From NCBI RefSeq assembly GCF_007671655.1, contig NZ_VCGX01000003.1, forward strand, positions 372,001 to 436,000: DNA of 64,000 nucleotides, given 5' to 3'. The DNA is from Marinobacter piscis. Lineage in GTDB: Bacteria; Pseudomonadota; Gammaproteobacteria; Pseudomonadales; Oleiphilaceae. How positions within the stretch are numbered: the first letter of the stretch is position 1; each line of letters opens with the position of its first letter. The notes below the pieces were generated by a model. That model did no database searches and had not been told where the DNA came from. It was given only the letters and a program-made list of their open reading frames with translations. The position numbers and the translations under genes are program-made. Positions 1 through 9,417 of this stretch are shown in pieces.

Positions 1-287
1 CGGGAGCTGTGTACGACAAACTCAGGGTGTTTGTGGAAGCCATGGAGCGCCTTGGTGGCCAGCTTGATACCGCACAGGGAACATTTGATTCGGCCATGAA
101 TACGCTGACCCGAGGCCGGGGAAACCTTGTTTCCCAGGCAAACCGGTTTGTAGAACTGGGCGTTAGAGTAAAAAAAGAGCTGCCGAAGGCCATAACCGAA
201 CAGGCAGAAGTGGACTCAGAGACGGCAAGCACCGCAGATATCGGGAGTGCCGACCATGAACAGGGAGAAAGTGTGCCATGGCAGTGA
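1..287 (+). CDS. rmuC: DNA recombination protein RmuC, C-terminal end (partial)
   Basis: The reading frame is open from the window edge (codon phase begins at base 3) and ends with TGA at 285-287. The roughly 95 visible residues match the end of RmuC: a YDKLRVFVEAMERLG helix, then a segment with GRGNL and LGVRVKKELP, followed by an acidic, poorly conserved tail. RmuC is a coiled-coil protein with a nuclease-like fold that limits inversions and rearrangements at repeats. The coiled coil and catalytic core lie upstream of the window. The gene overlaps the next one by 10 bases, which suggests co-transcription. Confidence 0.8.
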   Translation, partial: GAVYDKLRVFVEAMERLGGQLDTAQGTFDSAMNTLTRGRGNLVSQANRFVELGVRVKKELPKAITEQAEVDSETASTADIGSADHEQGESVPWQ

Positions 288-1129
288 AAACCAACACATA
301 CCGTTTACTGGCCCGGGCTGTTATTCTCGCCTCGGCCCTGGTGGCAGGGCAGGCAGCTGCGCTGGCTCCCGAGCATGAAACCCGCCGGCTGATGCTGGCA
401 ATAGAAGACGCGGTGACCAGCGAAAGCTGGGGCGAGGCCAGTGAGTACCTGAACCGGCTTCAGCTTCTCGATGCCGAAAAACCCGCAGACTATCACTACT
501 ACCGTGGCCGGGTGATGCTGCAGACTTCCCATTTCAATGAAGCCCAGGCGGCGCTTGACACCTATGTAACCAAAGCCGGTGCAGAAGGCAGCCACTACCA
601 GAAATCCCTGAAGCTGATTACCGAGATTGAGCGGGCGCGCAAAAAGCAAGCGCAAACCACCAAAACCGGTAAAGACTCCCGAGTGGCGGTGATTGAGCCG
701 GCGGGTGACAAGCGGCTTGAGGCTCTGCGCGAACTGTATTTAACAGACTCGGACCGCAAGGCGCTGGTTATGCACCTGAACAGCCTGCTGGGTGTGGCCG
801 GGTGGCGTCACGACCCCTCGATTGTACGCCTGGACAAACCCGCCGATATTGAATACCGGCTAAGCATTGAAGGCGATGCACTATCCATTCAGGAAATTAA
901 TCGCAAGACCCCGGATGGCATTACACGCAGAACCAGCCAGGTGAGGGTGTTTGGTATCAACCCCCAGGTAGAGTGGGGATGTGAGCAGGCCGTAGGTGCC
1001 TGCTGGATCTACGACCCGCGCGACGGGTCACGCCTGTTCCAGCTTTCACCGGACCGCAAGCAGACAGAGGAAGTAGCCCAGACTCTGGGTAAGCTGATCC
1101 GCAATCTGCAGGCACCTTCGGGCTCCTAG
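278..1129 (+). CDS. Exported TPR-like protein of unknown function
   Basis: This 283-residue protein starts with a typical Sec signal peptide: basic MAVKTNTYR, a hydrophobic stretch, and a probable AxA cleavage site near residue 28. Residues about 35-125 are helical with paired-helix spacing like one or two tetratricopeptide repeats (SWGEASEYLNRLQLL, YHYYRGRVMLQTSHFNEAQAAL). A basic linker follows, then a C-terminal mixed domain with two cysteines (WGCEQAVGACW) that could form a disulfide. It is probably periplasmic. Its ATG lies inside the end of rmuC. I do not recognise a specific family, and no enzyme motif is visible. Confidence 0.7.
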   Translation: MAVKTNTYRLLARAVILASALVAGQAAALAPEHETRRLMLAIEDAVTSESWGEASEYLNRLQLLDAEKPADYHYYRGRVMLQTSHFNEAQAALDTYVTKAGAEGSHYQKSLKLITEIERARKKQAQTTKTGKDSRVAVIEPAGDKRLEALRELYLTDSDRKALVMHLNSLLGVAGWRHDPSIVRLDKPADIEYRLSIEGDALSIQEINRKTPDGITRRTSQVRVFGINPQVEWGCEQAVGACWIYDPRDGSRLFQLSPDRKQTEEVAQTLGKLIRNLQAPSGS

Positions 1130-2151
1130 CCCTGAGTACTGAGACTGCCCCGCTCGCCTTCGCGATAGGCGCCCGGGGTAACGCCTGTCCACTTTTTGAA
1201 AGCCCGGTGAAACGTTGAAGGCTCGGTAAAGCCCACCTTTTCGGCAATGTCGTTAATCGACAACTCGGGTCTCCCCAGGTAATAAATTGCCGTATCCCGG
1301 CGGAGCAGATCCTTGATCTCCTGAAACGACGTGTTTTCCTGCTTCAACCGGCGGCGCAGCGTTTGCGGACTAGTGTGCAGCTCACTGGCAATCCAGTCAA
1401 AATCCGGCAGCGGCCGGGAAAAGTTCCGCCCGATCAGGCCCCGGATCTGGCCAGTAAACGTATTGCTTTCGTCGGGACGTGACAGCAGATCAGCCGGCGA
1501 CGTTTTCAGAAACTGGTGAATCTCCGGCCTGGCCCGGATCACCGGCGCCGACAAAAAGCGGTTATCGAAAGTCAGGGCCGTGTGCTCAGACTCAAACGCC
1601 AGCGGGCAGTGAAAAATATGCCGGTACTCATCCCCATGGGCGGGCCGGGGGTAATCGAATTCTGCCTTCTTCAGCTCAACAGGTTGCCCCACCAGCCAGC
1701 TGCCCAGGCGATGCCAGATAACCAGGATGCTCTCACGCAGAAAGTAATGGGGGTCGTAAATGTCGCCTTCAATGCGGGTAACCAGTTGTGTGTTTTGCGG
1801 CCCGGTGATCAACTCCATGGACACCATAGGCTCGAACAGCCGGGAAAACTGCCAGGCCCGGCGATACACCGTCTCCAGAGTGGGGCAGTCAATCACCAGC
1901 GCACACATAGTGGCAAACGTGCCCGCCCGTGCCCGGCGTGGCCCCATGCCCAGAAACTCATCGTCCATGCGGGTCCAGGCAATTTGCAGCAACCGGCTGA
2001 ACTGATCGCTGTTAACCCGTGCCTTTTCAATACGCAGCAGATCCGGAGATATGCCGGCTTCACGCAGCATGGCGTCTGTATCGAGCCCCAAACGTGTCGC
2101 GCCCGCTAAAGCTGCCTGCACAAAGTGCCGTGAAACTGTCAGATCAGACAT
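1126..2151 (-). CDS. AraC family transcriptional regulator
   Basis: This 341-residue protein has the layout of OruR/ArgR-type AraC regulators. A long N-terminal sensing domain (about 1-220, of the type called Arabinose_bd) is followed by a C-terminal double helix-turn-helix at about 235-335. The last helices carry the family signature (LSINDIAEKVGFTEPSTFHRAFKKWTGVTPGAYR). It is divergent from the CaiB-like gene at 2337 and is the likely regulator of it, perhaps sensing an acyl or fatty-acid-like ligand; that link is inference. It converges on the upstream exported protein gene, and the two stop codons overlap in one CTAG. Confidence 0.88.
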   Translation of the reverse strand: MSDLTVSRHFVQAALAGATRLGLDTDAMLREAGISPDLLRIEKARVNSDQFSRLLQIAWTRMDDEFLGMGPRRARAGTFATMCALVIDCPTLETVYRRAWQFSRLFEPMVSMELITGPQNTQLVTRIEGDIYDPHYFLRESILVIWHRLGSWLVGQPVELKKAEFDYPRPAHGDEYRHIFHCPLAFESEHTALTFDNRFLSAPVIRARPEIHQFLKTSPADLLSRPDESNTFTGQIRGLIGRNFSRPLPDFDWIASELHTSPQTLRRRLKQENTSFQEIKDLLRRDTAIYYLGRPELSINDIAEKVGFTEPSTFHRAFKKWTGVTPGAYREGERGSLSTQG

Positions 2152-2160
2152 CTAACCCGC

Positions 2161-2242
2161 CATATCATAAAACCAGACCCATCATAAAACCCCGGGGCCA
2201 CAATACAACCAGAGCGACTGGAAGAATTGGCTAATTGTATTG
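2161..2242. promoter_or_regulatory. Divergent AraC/CaiB control region with direct and inverted repeats
   Basis: The 185-base gap between the divergent AraC and CoA-transferase genes holds an 11-base direct repeat ATCATAAAACC at 2164-2174 and 2181-2191 (start to start 17 bases). It also holds an 8-base perfect inverted repeat, CAATACAA at 2201-2208 and TTGTATTG at 2235-2242. AraC proteins usually bind such direct half-sites in this spacing range. The operator role is inferred. Confidence 0.4.
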
Positions 2243-2336
2243 GCGCAACAGACAGTTGGCGCCGCTAACAAAACCGGGCAGCATGGAGCAAAGTGAATAA
2301 AAAACCGAACACCATGATACCAATAAGGAGAACACT

Positions 2337-3395
2337 ATGGCGGGTCCTTTGGCCTCAATGAAAGTACTGGATTTCAGCACCCTGTTACCCGGGCCATACG
2401 CCACCATGCTGCTGGCGGATATGGGCGCTGAAATACTGCGGATAGAAGCGCCAGACAGGCCAGACCTGGTGAAAGTCATGCCACCCTTTGATGGTAAGTT
2501 CAGTACCGCCTCGTCATATCTCGGCCGGGGAAAACAGACCCTGCCCCTTAACCTGAAACAGGAAGGCAGCGTAGAGAAGGTTAAAGAACTGGTAAAGGAG
2601 TACGACATAGTCATCGAGCAGTTTCGCCCCGGCGTTATGGAACGCCTGGGTATAGGCTATGAAACCCTCAAATCCATTAACCCCAGGCTGATTTACTGCG
2701 CCATCACCGGCTACGGCCAGACAGGCCCCTACAAAGACCGGGCCGGGCACGACATCAACTACCTTGCCATTGCTGGCGTGGCCAGTCACAGCGGCCGAGC
2801 CGATAGCGGACCGCCGCCCATGGGCATCCAGATTGCCGACGTGGCAGGCGGCTCACACCATGCCGTCATGGGCATACTGGCGGCTGTGGTGCACCGCCAA
2901 CAGACCGGGGAAGGGCAGTTCGTGGATGTCAGCATGACCGACGCCGCCTTCGCGCTTAATGGCATGGCCGGCGCGGCAGCCCTGGCAGGCGGCCAGCCCC
3001 AGAACCCGGAAAGCGGCATGCTCAACGGCGGAACCTTCTACGACTACTACCAGACCAGCGACGGCCGCTGGCTGTCGGTAGGCAGTCTGGAGCCGCAGTT
3101 CTCCGCACGCTTGTGCGACACGCTCGACCTGAGCGATATGAAAAGCCTGACCCTGAGCCAGAAGCCGGAAGATCAGCGAGTACTCAAGACCGCGATTAAA
3201 GAAAAAATCGCTGCCAAAACTTTTGCACAGTGGCAGGAGATTTTTGCCGAGGTGGATGCTTGTGTGGAACCGGTGCTGACGATTGAAGAAGCGGCCGAAC
3301 ACCCGCAGCTGCAGGCCAGGGGAATGGTGGTGGAGAAAGACCGTGGGGATGGTGTGGAGCAGAGGCAGTTGGGGGTGCCTATCAGGTTTGCGTAG
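2337..3395 (+). CDS. CaiB/BaiF family CoA-transferase, alpha-methylacyl-CoA racemase-like
   Basis: This 352-residue class III CoA-transferase-fold protein starts at an ATG preceded by a good ribosome site (AAGGAG). N-terminal DFSTLLPGPYATMLLADMGAEILRIE and RPGVMERLG are family hallmarks. The GHDINYL motif puts His138 and Asp139 in the active site, and IADVAGG places Asp168; this His/Asp pair is what alpha-methylacyl-CoA racemases use for proton transfer. The racemase role (epimerising 2-methylacyl-CoA in branched-chain lipid breakdown) therefore fits better than CoA transfer, though both remain possible. It stands alone, divergent from the AraC gene. Confidence 0.85.
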   Translation: MAGPLASMKVLDFSTLLPGPYATMLLADMGAEILRIEAPDRPDLVKVMPPFDGKFSTASSYLGRGKQTLPLNLKQEGSVEKVKELVKEYDIVIEQFRPGVMERLGIGYETLKSINPRLIYCAITGYGQTGPYKDRAGHDINYLAIAGVASHSGRADSGPPPMGIQIADVAGGSHHAVMGILAAVVHRQQTGEGQFVDVSMTDAAFALNGMAGAAALAGGQPQNPESGMLNGGTFYDYYQTSDGRWLSVGSLEPQFSARLCDTLDLSDMKSLTLSQKPEDQRVLKTAIKEKIAAKTFAQWQEIFAEVDACVEPVLTIEEAAEHPQLQARGMVVEKDRGDGVEQRQLGVPIRFA

Positions 3396-3563
3396 ATATC
3401 TTCCTTAGCCTGGTGAATTGGACGGTAACAGAGCCTGTCATCTGAAAGTATGATTTTTTGCTAAATGGCCTGAATGCAAGTTCAGTATCGCGTGTGTTCT
3501 GCTAGGTTTAAGAGTGTCGCCCATGATGGCGTACCCGTAGTGAACAATTATAAGGATGACACT

Positions 3564-6191
3564 ATGCAAACCTGGAAGAAACAGGCCGTGCGAACCTCGC
3601 GTGGCCTGGCTTTGGTGCTTTTATCTGGCACTGTCCTCACGGGCTGTTTTGATGGCAGTAGCTCATCATCCGGCTCATCAGAGCCTGAGCTTAATACCAA
3701 CCTGTTTCCAGCCGATGGCAAACTGGAAGCCAATATACGGAGAACAGAGGGGGGAGTGCCCCATATTAAAGCCGACAACCTGAAATCGGCGGCTTTCGGG
3801 CATGGTTACGCCCAAGCGCAGGATAATGTGTGTTTGTTGGCTGAGGCGGTTGTTAAGGCTCGGAGTGAGCGGGCTAAGTATTTTGGGCCAGGGCCTGATA
3901 GCATTAATATTATTAATGACTTCAGCTATAAGGCCCAAAAAATCCTAAGCGGTGCCGAGCGTGAATACGGTGCTTTAACTGATGAGAGTAAAGCACTCAT
4001 CGACGGGTTTACTGCCGGATACAACCGTTACGTTACAGAGACCGACGCGGGAGACTACCCGCAAAGATGCAGTAATCAACCTTGGGTTAAGGAAATAGCC
4101 CCAACGGATCTTCTGGCTCACTATCGCATTGTTGGTCAGTATGCCAGTGGTGGCGAGCTCGCCACCGGGGCTGTATTCCTTGCTATCCCTGGCGAAGATC
4201 CCGTTGCAGCGGAGCCGGATCCGGTGATAGCCGACACCAATGCGCTGGAACTTGAGAAGGTTTCCAGTAATGCCAGGGCGTTGGCAGCTGCCAATACAAA
4301 CCTTCAAGAGACAGGCCTTGGCAGCAACGCCTGGGGGCTTGGTAAGGAAATGACGGAACAAGGGCGCGGTGCTTTACTCGCTAACCCACACTTTCCGTAT
4401 ACCGGACATCGCCGCTTGTATCAGGCCCAGATTACCGTTCCCGGGTACCTGAACGTGAATGGTGCCGGGTTGTTGGGCACCGCACTACCACTGATCAGCT
4501 TTAATGAAAATCTTGCCTGGTCACACACTGTGTCCACCAGTCGCCGTTTCACGGTTTATGAGCTTCAGCTCAAGAGCGGGGATGATCTAACCTATATCAA
4601 GGATGGTGAGGAAAAGCCGATCACCCAGGAGACCTACCAGATTGAGGTTGCCACGGGAGGGCCCAGCCCAATGCTCGTTGAGCGTACATTCTACTTCTCT
4701 GAGTATGGGCCCATGTTGTCAGCAAACGCGGTTACTCGAGGTGGGTTGCCTAAATGGGGCGAGAGCGGGACTGCTTATACCTATCGTGATGCCAATGCCA
4801 ATACCGGCAACCTGCTGGATACCTGGCTGGGAATGAGTCGCGCCAGTAACCTAGAGGAATTCCAGGATGTGTTCCGTAATTGCGGTACCACACTCTGGGT
4901 CAATTCCACCTATGCTGATGCCGAAGGTAATGCCTTTTACATTGATAGCAGCTCGGCGCCCAATCTCTCCGAGAAGACCATTGCTTTGATTAACTTCAAG
5001 CGATCCGTTAGCCCTGAGTACGCACAGCTTTTCGATAATGGCATTACTCTACTGGATGGCTCCCATAGCTATGATGACTGGGTAGAGGGCAAGTGTGGTG
5101 GTTTGACCACCTACGACCAGAAGCCCAAATTGGTGCGTACCGACTGGGTACAAAACTCCAACAGCAGCTACTGGGCTACTAACCCGGCAGAGTTTCTGAC
5201 AGGGTATTCGCCGATTTACGGTGACGAAGATCGACAGGTCAACCCCCGTACCCGTTTGGGCATAAAAATGCTGCAAAATCCTACCGACTCGGGAATGCCT
5301 GGCGTCACACCGCCGGCTGGGGCGCAAAGTGAAAAGTTCAACGCAAAGGATCTTATTGGCGTAATCTGGAATAATCGGGCTTGGTATGCGGAACAGCTTT
5401 TGCCAGAGCTTGTTGAGCGTTGCGATATGGTTGGGTCTGATCCGGTTGAAGGTGAAGATCTGAGCGAGGCCTGTGGCGTACTGACAAATTGGGATGGCGT
5501 ATATAATCGGAATAGTGTGGGTGCGCACGTTTTCCGCGTATTTATTGCAAACTATGCCGACAGTTTCGATACGGATCTGACCGTGCCATTCACTCGTGAC
5601 GATATAGTGAACACGCCCTCAGGGCCCTCGTCAGAAGGTAAAGGCACAGAAACGGATGCCATGTTGGTTGCCTTGGCGAGGGGCGTAAAGGCGTTGAATG
5701 CGCAGTCGATTGGGTTGAGCGAAGCCCTTGGCGACGTGCAGTATATTCGCCCCTCAGGTGACGTCCCACCCAATGGCACACCCTTGTTCCAGACACCTCC
5801 AATTCCCTGGCACGGCGGTGATGGCAATGTAGATGGCGCCTTCAACGCGATTGGTGTGGTAACTGACAAATATGCGGTAGACACCCGCTTCCCACGTATT
5901 GCTCCCGATGTGGTGCCTAAAACCGGTGGCCTTTCAGACGGCACAGTGCCTGGAACTGAGGGGTGGTTGATTGCCCGTGGCACCAGCTGGCACTTTGGTT
6001 TGGAGTTTACCGATAACGGGCCGGAAGCTTATGGTCTTGTTAGCTATGGTCAGTCGGCTGACTCCCAGTCGGATTATTTTCTGGAACAAAGTAAAGATTA
6101 TAGTGACAAGGACTATCGACAGTTGTGGTTTACCGAAGAGGACATACAGCTGCACTCTAATGGTGAGCAGGTTGTAAAAGCGGAGATGTAA
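3564..6191 (+). CDS. Penicillin acylase family Ntn-hydrolase, lipoprotein
   Basis: I start at ATG 3564 because AAGGATGAC sits just upstream and a lipoprotein signal follows at once (LLSGTVLTGC, lipidated Cys, then a Ser-rich linker). The 875-residue product has the S45 amidohydrolase layout: an alpha-subunit-like part with AFGHGYAQAQDN, then the GSNAWGLG motif in which Ser254 is the expected autoprocessing site and N-terminal nucleophile of the beta chain, followed by NPHFPY and the TVSTSRRF region. Relatives cleave penicillins, aculeacin or N-acyl-homoserine lactones. The substrate here is unknown; AHL quenching is a possibility only. It is probably anchored in the outer membrane or periplasm. 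A strong terminator follows. Confidence 0.85.
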   Translation: MQTWKKQAVRTSRGLALVLLSGTVLTGCFDGSSSSSGSSEPELNTNLFPADGKLEANIRRTEGGVPHIKADNLKSAAFGHGYAQAQDNVCLLAEAVVKARSERAKYFGPGPDSINIINDFSYKAQKILSGAEREYGALTDESKALIDGFTAGYNRYVTETDAGDYPQRCSNQPWVKEIAPTDLLAHYRIVGQYASGGELATGAVFLAIPGEDPVAAEPDPVIADTNALELEKVSSNARALAAANTNLQETGLGSNAWGLGKEMTEQGRGALLANPHFPYTGHRRLYQAQITVPGYLNVNGAGLLGTALPLISFNENLAWSHTVSTSRRFTVYELQLKSGDDLTYIKDGEEKPITQETYQIEVATGGPSPMLVERTFYFSEYGPMLSANAVTRGGLPKWGESGTAYTYRDANANTGNLLDTWLGMSRASNLEEFQDVFRNCGTTLWVNSTYADAEGNAFYIDSSSAPNLSEKTIALINFKRSVSPEYAQLFDNGITLLDGSHSYDDWVEGKCGGLTTYDQKPKLVRTDWVQNSNSSYWATNPAEFLTGYSPIYGDEDRQVNPRTRLGIKMLQNPTDSGMPGVTPPAGAQSEKFNAKDLIGVIWNNRAWYAEQLLPELVERCDMVGSDPVEGEDLSEACGVLTNWDGVYNRNSVGAHVFRVFIANYADSFDTDLTVPFTRDDIVNTPSGPSSEGKGTETDAMLVALARGVKALNAQSIGLSEALGDVQYIRPSGDVPPNGTPLFQTPPIPWHGGDGNVDGAFNAIGVVTDKYAVDTRFPRIAPDVVPKTGGLSDGTVPGTEGWLIARGTSWHFGLEFTDNGPEAYGLVSYGQSADSQSDYFLEQSKDYSDKDYRQLWFTEEDIQLHSNGEQVVKAEM

Positions 6192-6210
6192 CCGCTAGTA
6201 GTGAAATAAA

Positions 6211-6246
6211 AGCCCCGGCTACCTTTATAGTTGCCGGGGCTTTTTT
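6211..6246 (+). terminator. Rho-independent terminator of the acylase gene
   Basis: A perfect 9-bp stem, AGCCCCGGC (6211-6219) and GCCGGGGCT (6233-6241), with a 13-base loop is followed by a run of Ts to 6246. It lies 20 bases after the acylase stop codon. Confidence 0.92.
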
Positions 6247-6580
6247 GTGTGTGGGATGGCAATGCGGTACGCATTGCAAGCAAATTGATGATGCTTTTCG
6301 CTGGGAGCATACTCATGAGCCGGGGGTAAGTAGAGAGGTGGAAGGGATAAAGTTAGGGCGTTAATGCTGGTAAGTCTTGGTTGCATTGGTATATTTTATC
6401 GAACACGAACTGAATCCCAAGACGTTATGGTACCTAATAGTCAGCAATGGTACGGACGTGGATAAAGAACTCTAAATGCCTAATGTAAATATTTCTATTT
6501 ACCCGAACGGTTTTCCTTGCGGCCCTTTAACTAGAGGGCGAAAAGTTCATAGTCTGATTAAAAGTGTATTGCGACACAAT
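6247..6580. other. Non-coding gap between two convergent genes
   Basis: These 334 bases lie between the plus-strand terminator of the acylase gene and the minus-strand terminator of the lipase gene. I see no convincing gene: a 60-codon frame at 6476 has no ribosome site or family resemblance and runs through the lipase terminator. No tRNA-like or repeated structure was seen. Confidence 0.5.
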
Positions 6581-6616
6581 AAAAAAACTCCCCTCGGCTT
6601 TTGCCAGAGGGGAGTT
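6581..6616 (-). terminator. Rho-independent terminator of the lipase gene
   Basis: On the minus strand a perfect 10-bp stem, AACTCCCCTC pairing with GAGGGGAGTT (plus coordinates 6586-6595 and 6607-6616), is followed by seven Ts (As at 6581-6587 on the plus strand). It lies 38 bases past the lipase stop codon. Confidence 0.92.
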
Positions 6617-6654
6617 ATTAGCTTACATCGATTGTCTATCGTTTATTTGAAAAC

Positions 6655-9417
6655 CTAAGGTGCGGGAGGTACGAAAACTCCGTCAGTTTCAAGAACCATT
6701 TGCCCGAATGCGTCAGCTGGCGATCCTGATACTGGTGTACCATGATCCAGTGGTATCGGATTACCTTCACTATCAGTGGTGCCTCCATAAATAGCCTGTT
6801 CGTACAGGGTAAACAGGGCACTATCTCGACCATCTTCGTACATCAGGCTCAGCGGGAAAGAGCCTGCCAGTGGCGCATCGAAGCTATCCACAGTGACGGC
6901 AGCCGGTAGGCCTGTATTCGCGGCGGGAATTGTTGCATCTAAGGGAGCAATGCCCCAAAGCGCTTCGTCGGCAGCATTTGGAATGACCGCGTCTCCTTGG
7001 ACCACAGATTGCAGGTAGGCGGCTGGTTTGGAAGCTTTCAGGTTATCTGCAAAGTTGATTGGATCTGCAGAATCAATAGTTGCCTGGAATACGTTCAGGA
7101 AGCTTTCGAGATCTGCATCACCTTGATCCAAGCCAGCCGATTGCTGCAGGCCCAGCAGGATGCGCGGCGCAAAGGATGGGGAGTTTTCCAGCATGCGAAC
7201 AATGCCGCCGCCTGGAGTCAGCATGCTGGCAGCCTCGATGTCGTTATACGTTGATGAAACCGGGCCCTTTGATGTCGCGATAGCTCCCAACTGGTTTGCG
7301 TTCACACTGGCGATAAATGGCGCACCGGTGATGGTGCCCAGAGAATGCCCAGCAAAGAACACATTTGCACCGCTTAGGTCGGCCCCTCCTTTAGGCGTAA
7401 GGTCAAGATCGTTCAAGCTCACCCGCAGGTTCATCTGATCAACCGCACTCTGGCGAATGTTGTCGCGGGTATTGGTGAAGTTCAGCAGGTTAATGAACAT
7501 GCTGCCTGAGTCGCCCTCACCGGTCGTGTAGTCAATAGGCTTCAGATCACCAGGAGTCGGCGAGTATATGCCGAAGTGGCGCTCAACTTCCATAGGGGCC
7601 AAACCAGGAACAGTACTACCTGCATTTTTTGCGGTGTTAATCAGGGACATCGCTTGGCCGGTAGATTCGGGTGTTGCATTGCCATCGCCGAGTTGTGCTG
7701 CAAGCACATCGGTATTTTCGGCAAGAATCAACTCTGTTAATGCTGCGAGTTGCGGTTCTGTAAAGTCAGGGTTGGCGCCTAATAACAGCTTCTGTACCAG
7801 TGCCTCTTGCTCTTCTGCGGTAAACGCCGCAACCCCGTGAACCGGCTGGTCGATGGAAACAACGGTATAACCGAGTGCCGCCAAGGCAGTACCGAAGGTC
7901 AGCGCTGTACTCCGGTCCGTAGTGATGCCATGCTGGAACATCACTACACCCTTAGTATCGGACCCTTCTTCGGCCTCGGGATAGATAATTAATGCTGGAA
8001 CGTCAACATCCGCCTGCTTTTTTGGGAAGGGGAATACGTAGTTTACGGTGTTGGACTTAAATCCACCGCTGTCATTTTCAGCTCCGTGGGGGATTTCGAG
8101 ATTAATAGCCTCAAATTGGGCATTCAACCCGGCGGCAATGCCGTTATCTGCTGTCCAGGAGTTGGCGAGTATTGCCGCAGCGCCGTCCTTACTTTCCGGA
8201 GTTCCCAAATAGTACGGAAGTGAAACTGTTCCTTGAACAGCAAGAACCTTTGGTGCACTGCCGCCTAGCTTGGTGTTGAAGGAATCATATACAGAACCGG
8301 CAACGGCTGAAACCAGGCCAACAGGGGTTGGGTCGCCAAGGGTAAAGTCTGCTGCACTGCGGTTATCAGGAGTGGGGGTTGGCAATGCTGCAGCGATTTT
8401 TGCAGTAAGGCCCACGGAAACACATTGAATGGCGGCCAAACCAGTGGTGCCGCCACAGCCTTGTGGTGGTGCAACATCAAAGGTAGGGCTCAGCGCCGTT
8501 TTAATGGCTGCACTGGGGAAGTTAGTCAGAGCTGGGTCGACAACAGCTTTTACTGACGCGTAATCTTTTGCGCCACCCGCCACCGCAGCTTTTGCAGCTG
8601 ATACTTTTACGAATGTGGTCAACTGATCCTCAAACCAGGCACCCGGTTCGGCGATGTACTGCAGAACCTTTTCATCATTAGATGTGGTGAAGCTGTAACT
8701 GATCGCAATATCATCAGCAGTGATCGGGAGCGATGATACTGCAGTTTTTTCCCAAAGGCCGTTAATTAGCGCCCTGACTGGAGCAAGGGTTGCCGTTCCG
8801 AGCGGCTGGTCTTCATCCGTAAGGCTGCCATAAGTAGGAGACGCGATAATCGCATCGCCATTTATATCGCTAACGCCTTTAGTGACTACTGCAATATAGC
8901 GCTTCTGCGGGTTCAGTGGTTCAAGAGGCAGTATGCGAATTGCGGACATACCATCGAGAGTTTCGACATCCGCACGGGCTGTGGCAAGGCCGGCTACAGT
9001 TGGTGGTTCCTGACTGCTTAGGCCTTGTACTGGGTCACCGCTGGCATACTCAAGTTCGATTAGGAAAACCGTTTCACCGTACCTGACGCTGTCCTCGGCA
9101 ATTTGTCCGTTAAACTGAATAACAGCCGGTGCGACAGTGGAGGCACCACTCAGTTCATTCAGTGCCGTAGTGACAGGTGGTGAAGTATCATCAACATCAA
9201 AGGTTCCGTCACCTGTTTCAGAATCAAAAATCAAATCGTTGGGAATAGGCAAATCGCCAGTTACCGGGTTAAAAACCGGCCAGGTTTTCCCGTCAAAATC
9301 CGGGTTGGAAATCTTATAATCCGGATTAGCATTCGCCCCCTCATCACCGCCGCTGAGGCAGCCTGTTAGCCCAAGGGAAGACGCCACGGCAAGACTTATT
9401 AGTGTTTTCTTGAACAT
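6655..9417 (-). CDS. Pla-1/VolA-type extracellular or surface lipase, lipoprotein
   Basis: The chosen ATG at 9417 gives a 920-residue protein starting MFKKTLISLAVASSLGLTGC, a clear lipoprotein signal with lipidated Cys20. A 42-base upstream extension to 9459 has no signal logic. The first half resembles the N-terminal domain of bacterial virulence-factor lipases (PVTGDLPIPNDLIF, tandem FTTSNDE-type beta modules). The second half is an alpha/beta hydrolase: MFQHGI forms the oxyanion side, and GHSLG puts the nucleophile at Ser692. VolA in Vibrio hydrolyses lysophosphatidylcholine at the cell surface; the same role is plausible here, but the substrate is inferred. It is convergent with the acylase gene. 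Confidence 0.85.
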   Translation of the reverse strand: MFKKTLISLAVASSLGLTGCLSGGDEGANANPDYKISNPDFDGKTWPVFNPVTGDLPIPNDLIFDSETGDGTFDVDDTSPPVTTALNELSGASTVAPAVIQFNGQIAEDSVRYGETVFLIELEYASGDPVQGLSSQEPPTVAGLATARADVETLDGMSAIRILPLEPLNPQKRYIAVVTKGVSDINGDAIIASPTYGSLTDEDQPLGTATLAPVRALINGLWEKTAVSSLPITADDIAISYSFTTSNDEKVLQYIAEPGAWFEDQLTTFVKVSAAKAAVAGGAKDYASVKAVVDPALTNFPSAAIKTALSPTFDVAPPQGCGGTTGLAAIQCVSVGLTAKIAAALPTPTPDNRSAADFTLGDPTPVGLVSAVAGSVYDSFNTKLGGSAPKVLAVQGTVSLPYYLGTPESKDGAAAILANSWTADNGIAAGLNAQFEAINLEIPHGAENDSGGFKSNTVNYVFPFPKKQADVDVPALIIYPEAEEGSDTKGVVMFQHGITTDRSTALTFGTALAALGYTVVSIDQPVHGVAAFTAEEQEALVQKLLLGANPDFTEPQLAALTELILAENTDVLAAQLGDGNATPESTGQAMSLINTAKNAGSTVPGLAPMEVERHFGIYSPTPGDLKPIDYTTGEGDSGSMFINLLNFTNTRDNIRQSAVDQMNLRVSLNDLDLTPKGGADLSGANVFFAGHSLGTITGAPFIASVNANQLGAIATSKGPVSSTYNDIEAASMLTPGGGIVRMLENSPSFAPRILLGLQQSAGLDQGDADLESFLNVFQATIDSADPINFADNLKASKPAAYLQSVVQGDAVIPNAADEALWGIAPLDATIPAANTGLPAAVTVDSFDAPLAGSFPLSLMYEDGRDSALFTLYEQAIYGGTTDSEGNPIPLDHGTPVSGSPADAFGQMVLETDGVFVPPAP

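Noticed and set aside
6476..6658. A 60-codon frame between the two terminators
   Set aside because: No ribosome site, it runs through a terminator, and its translation is not protein-like.
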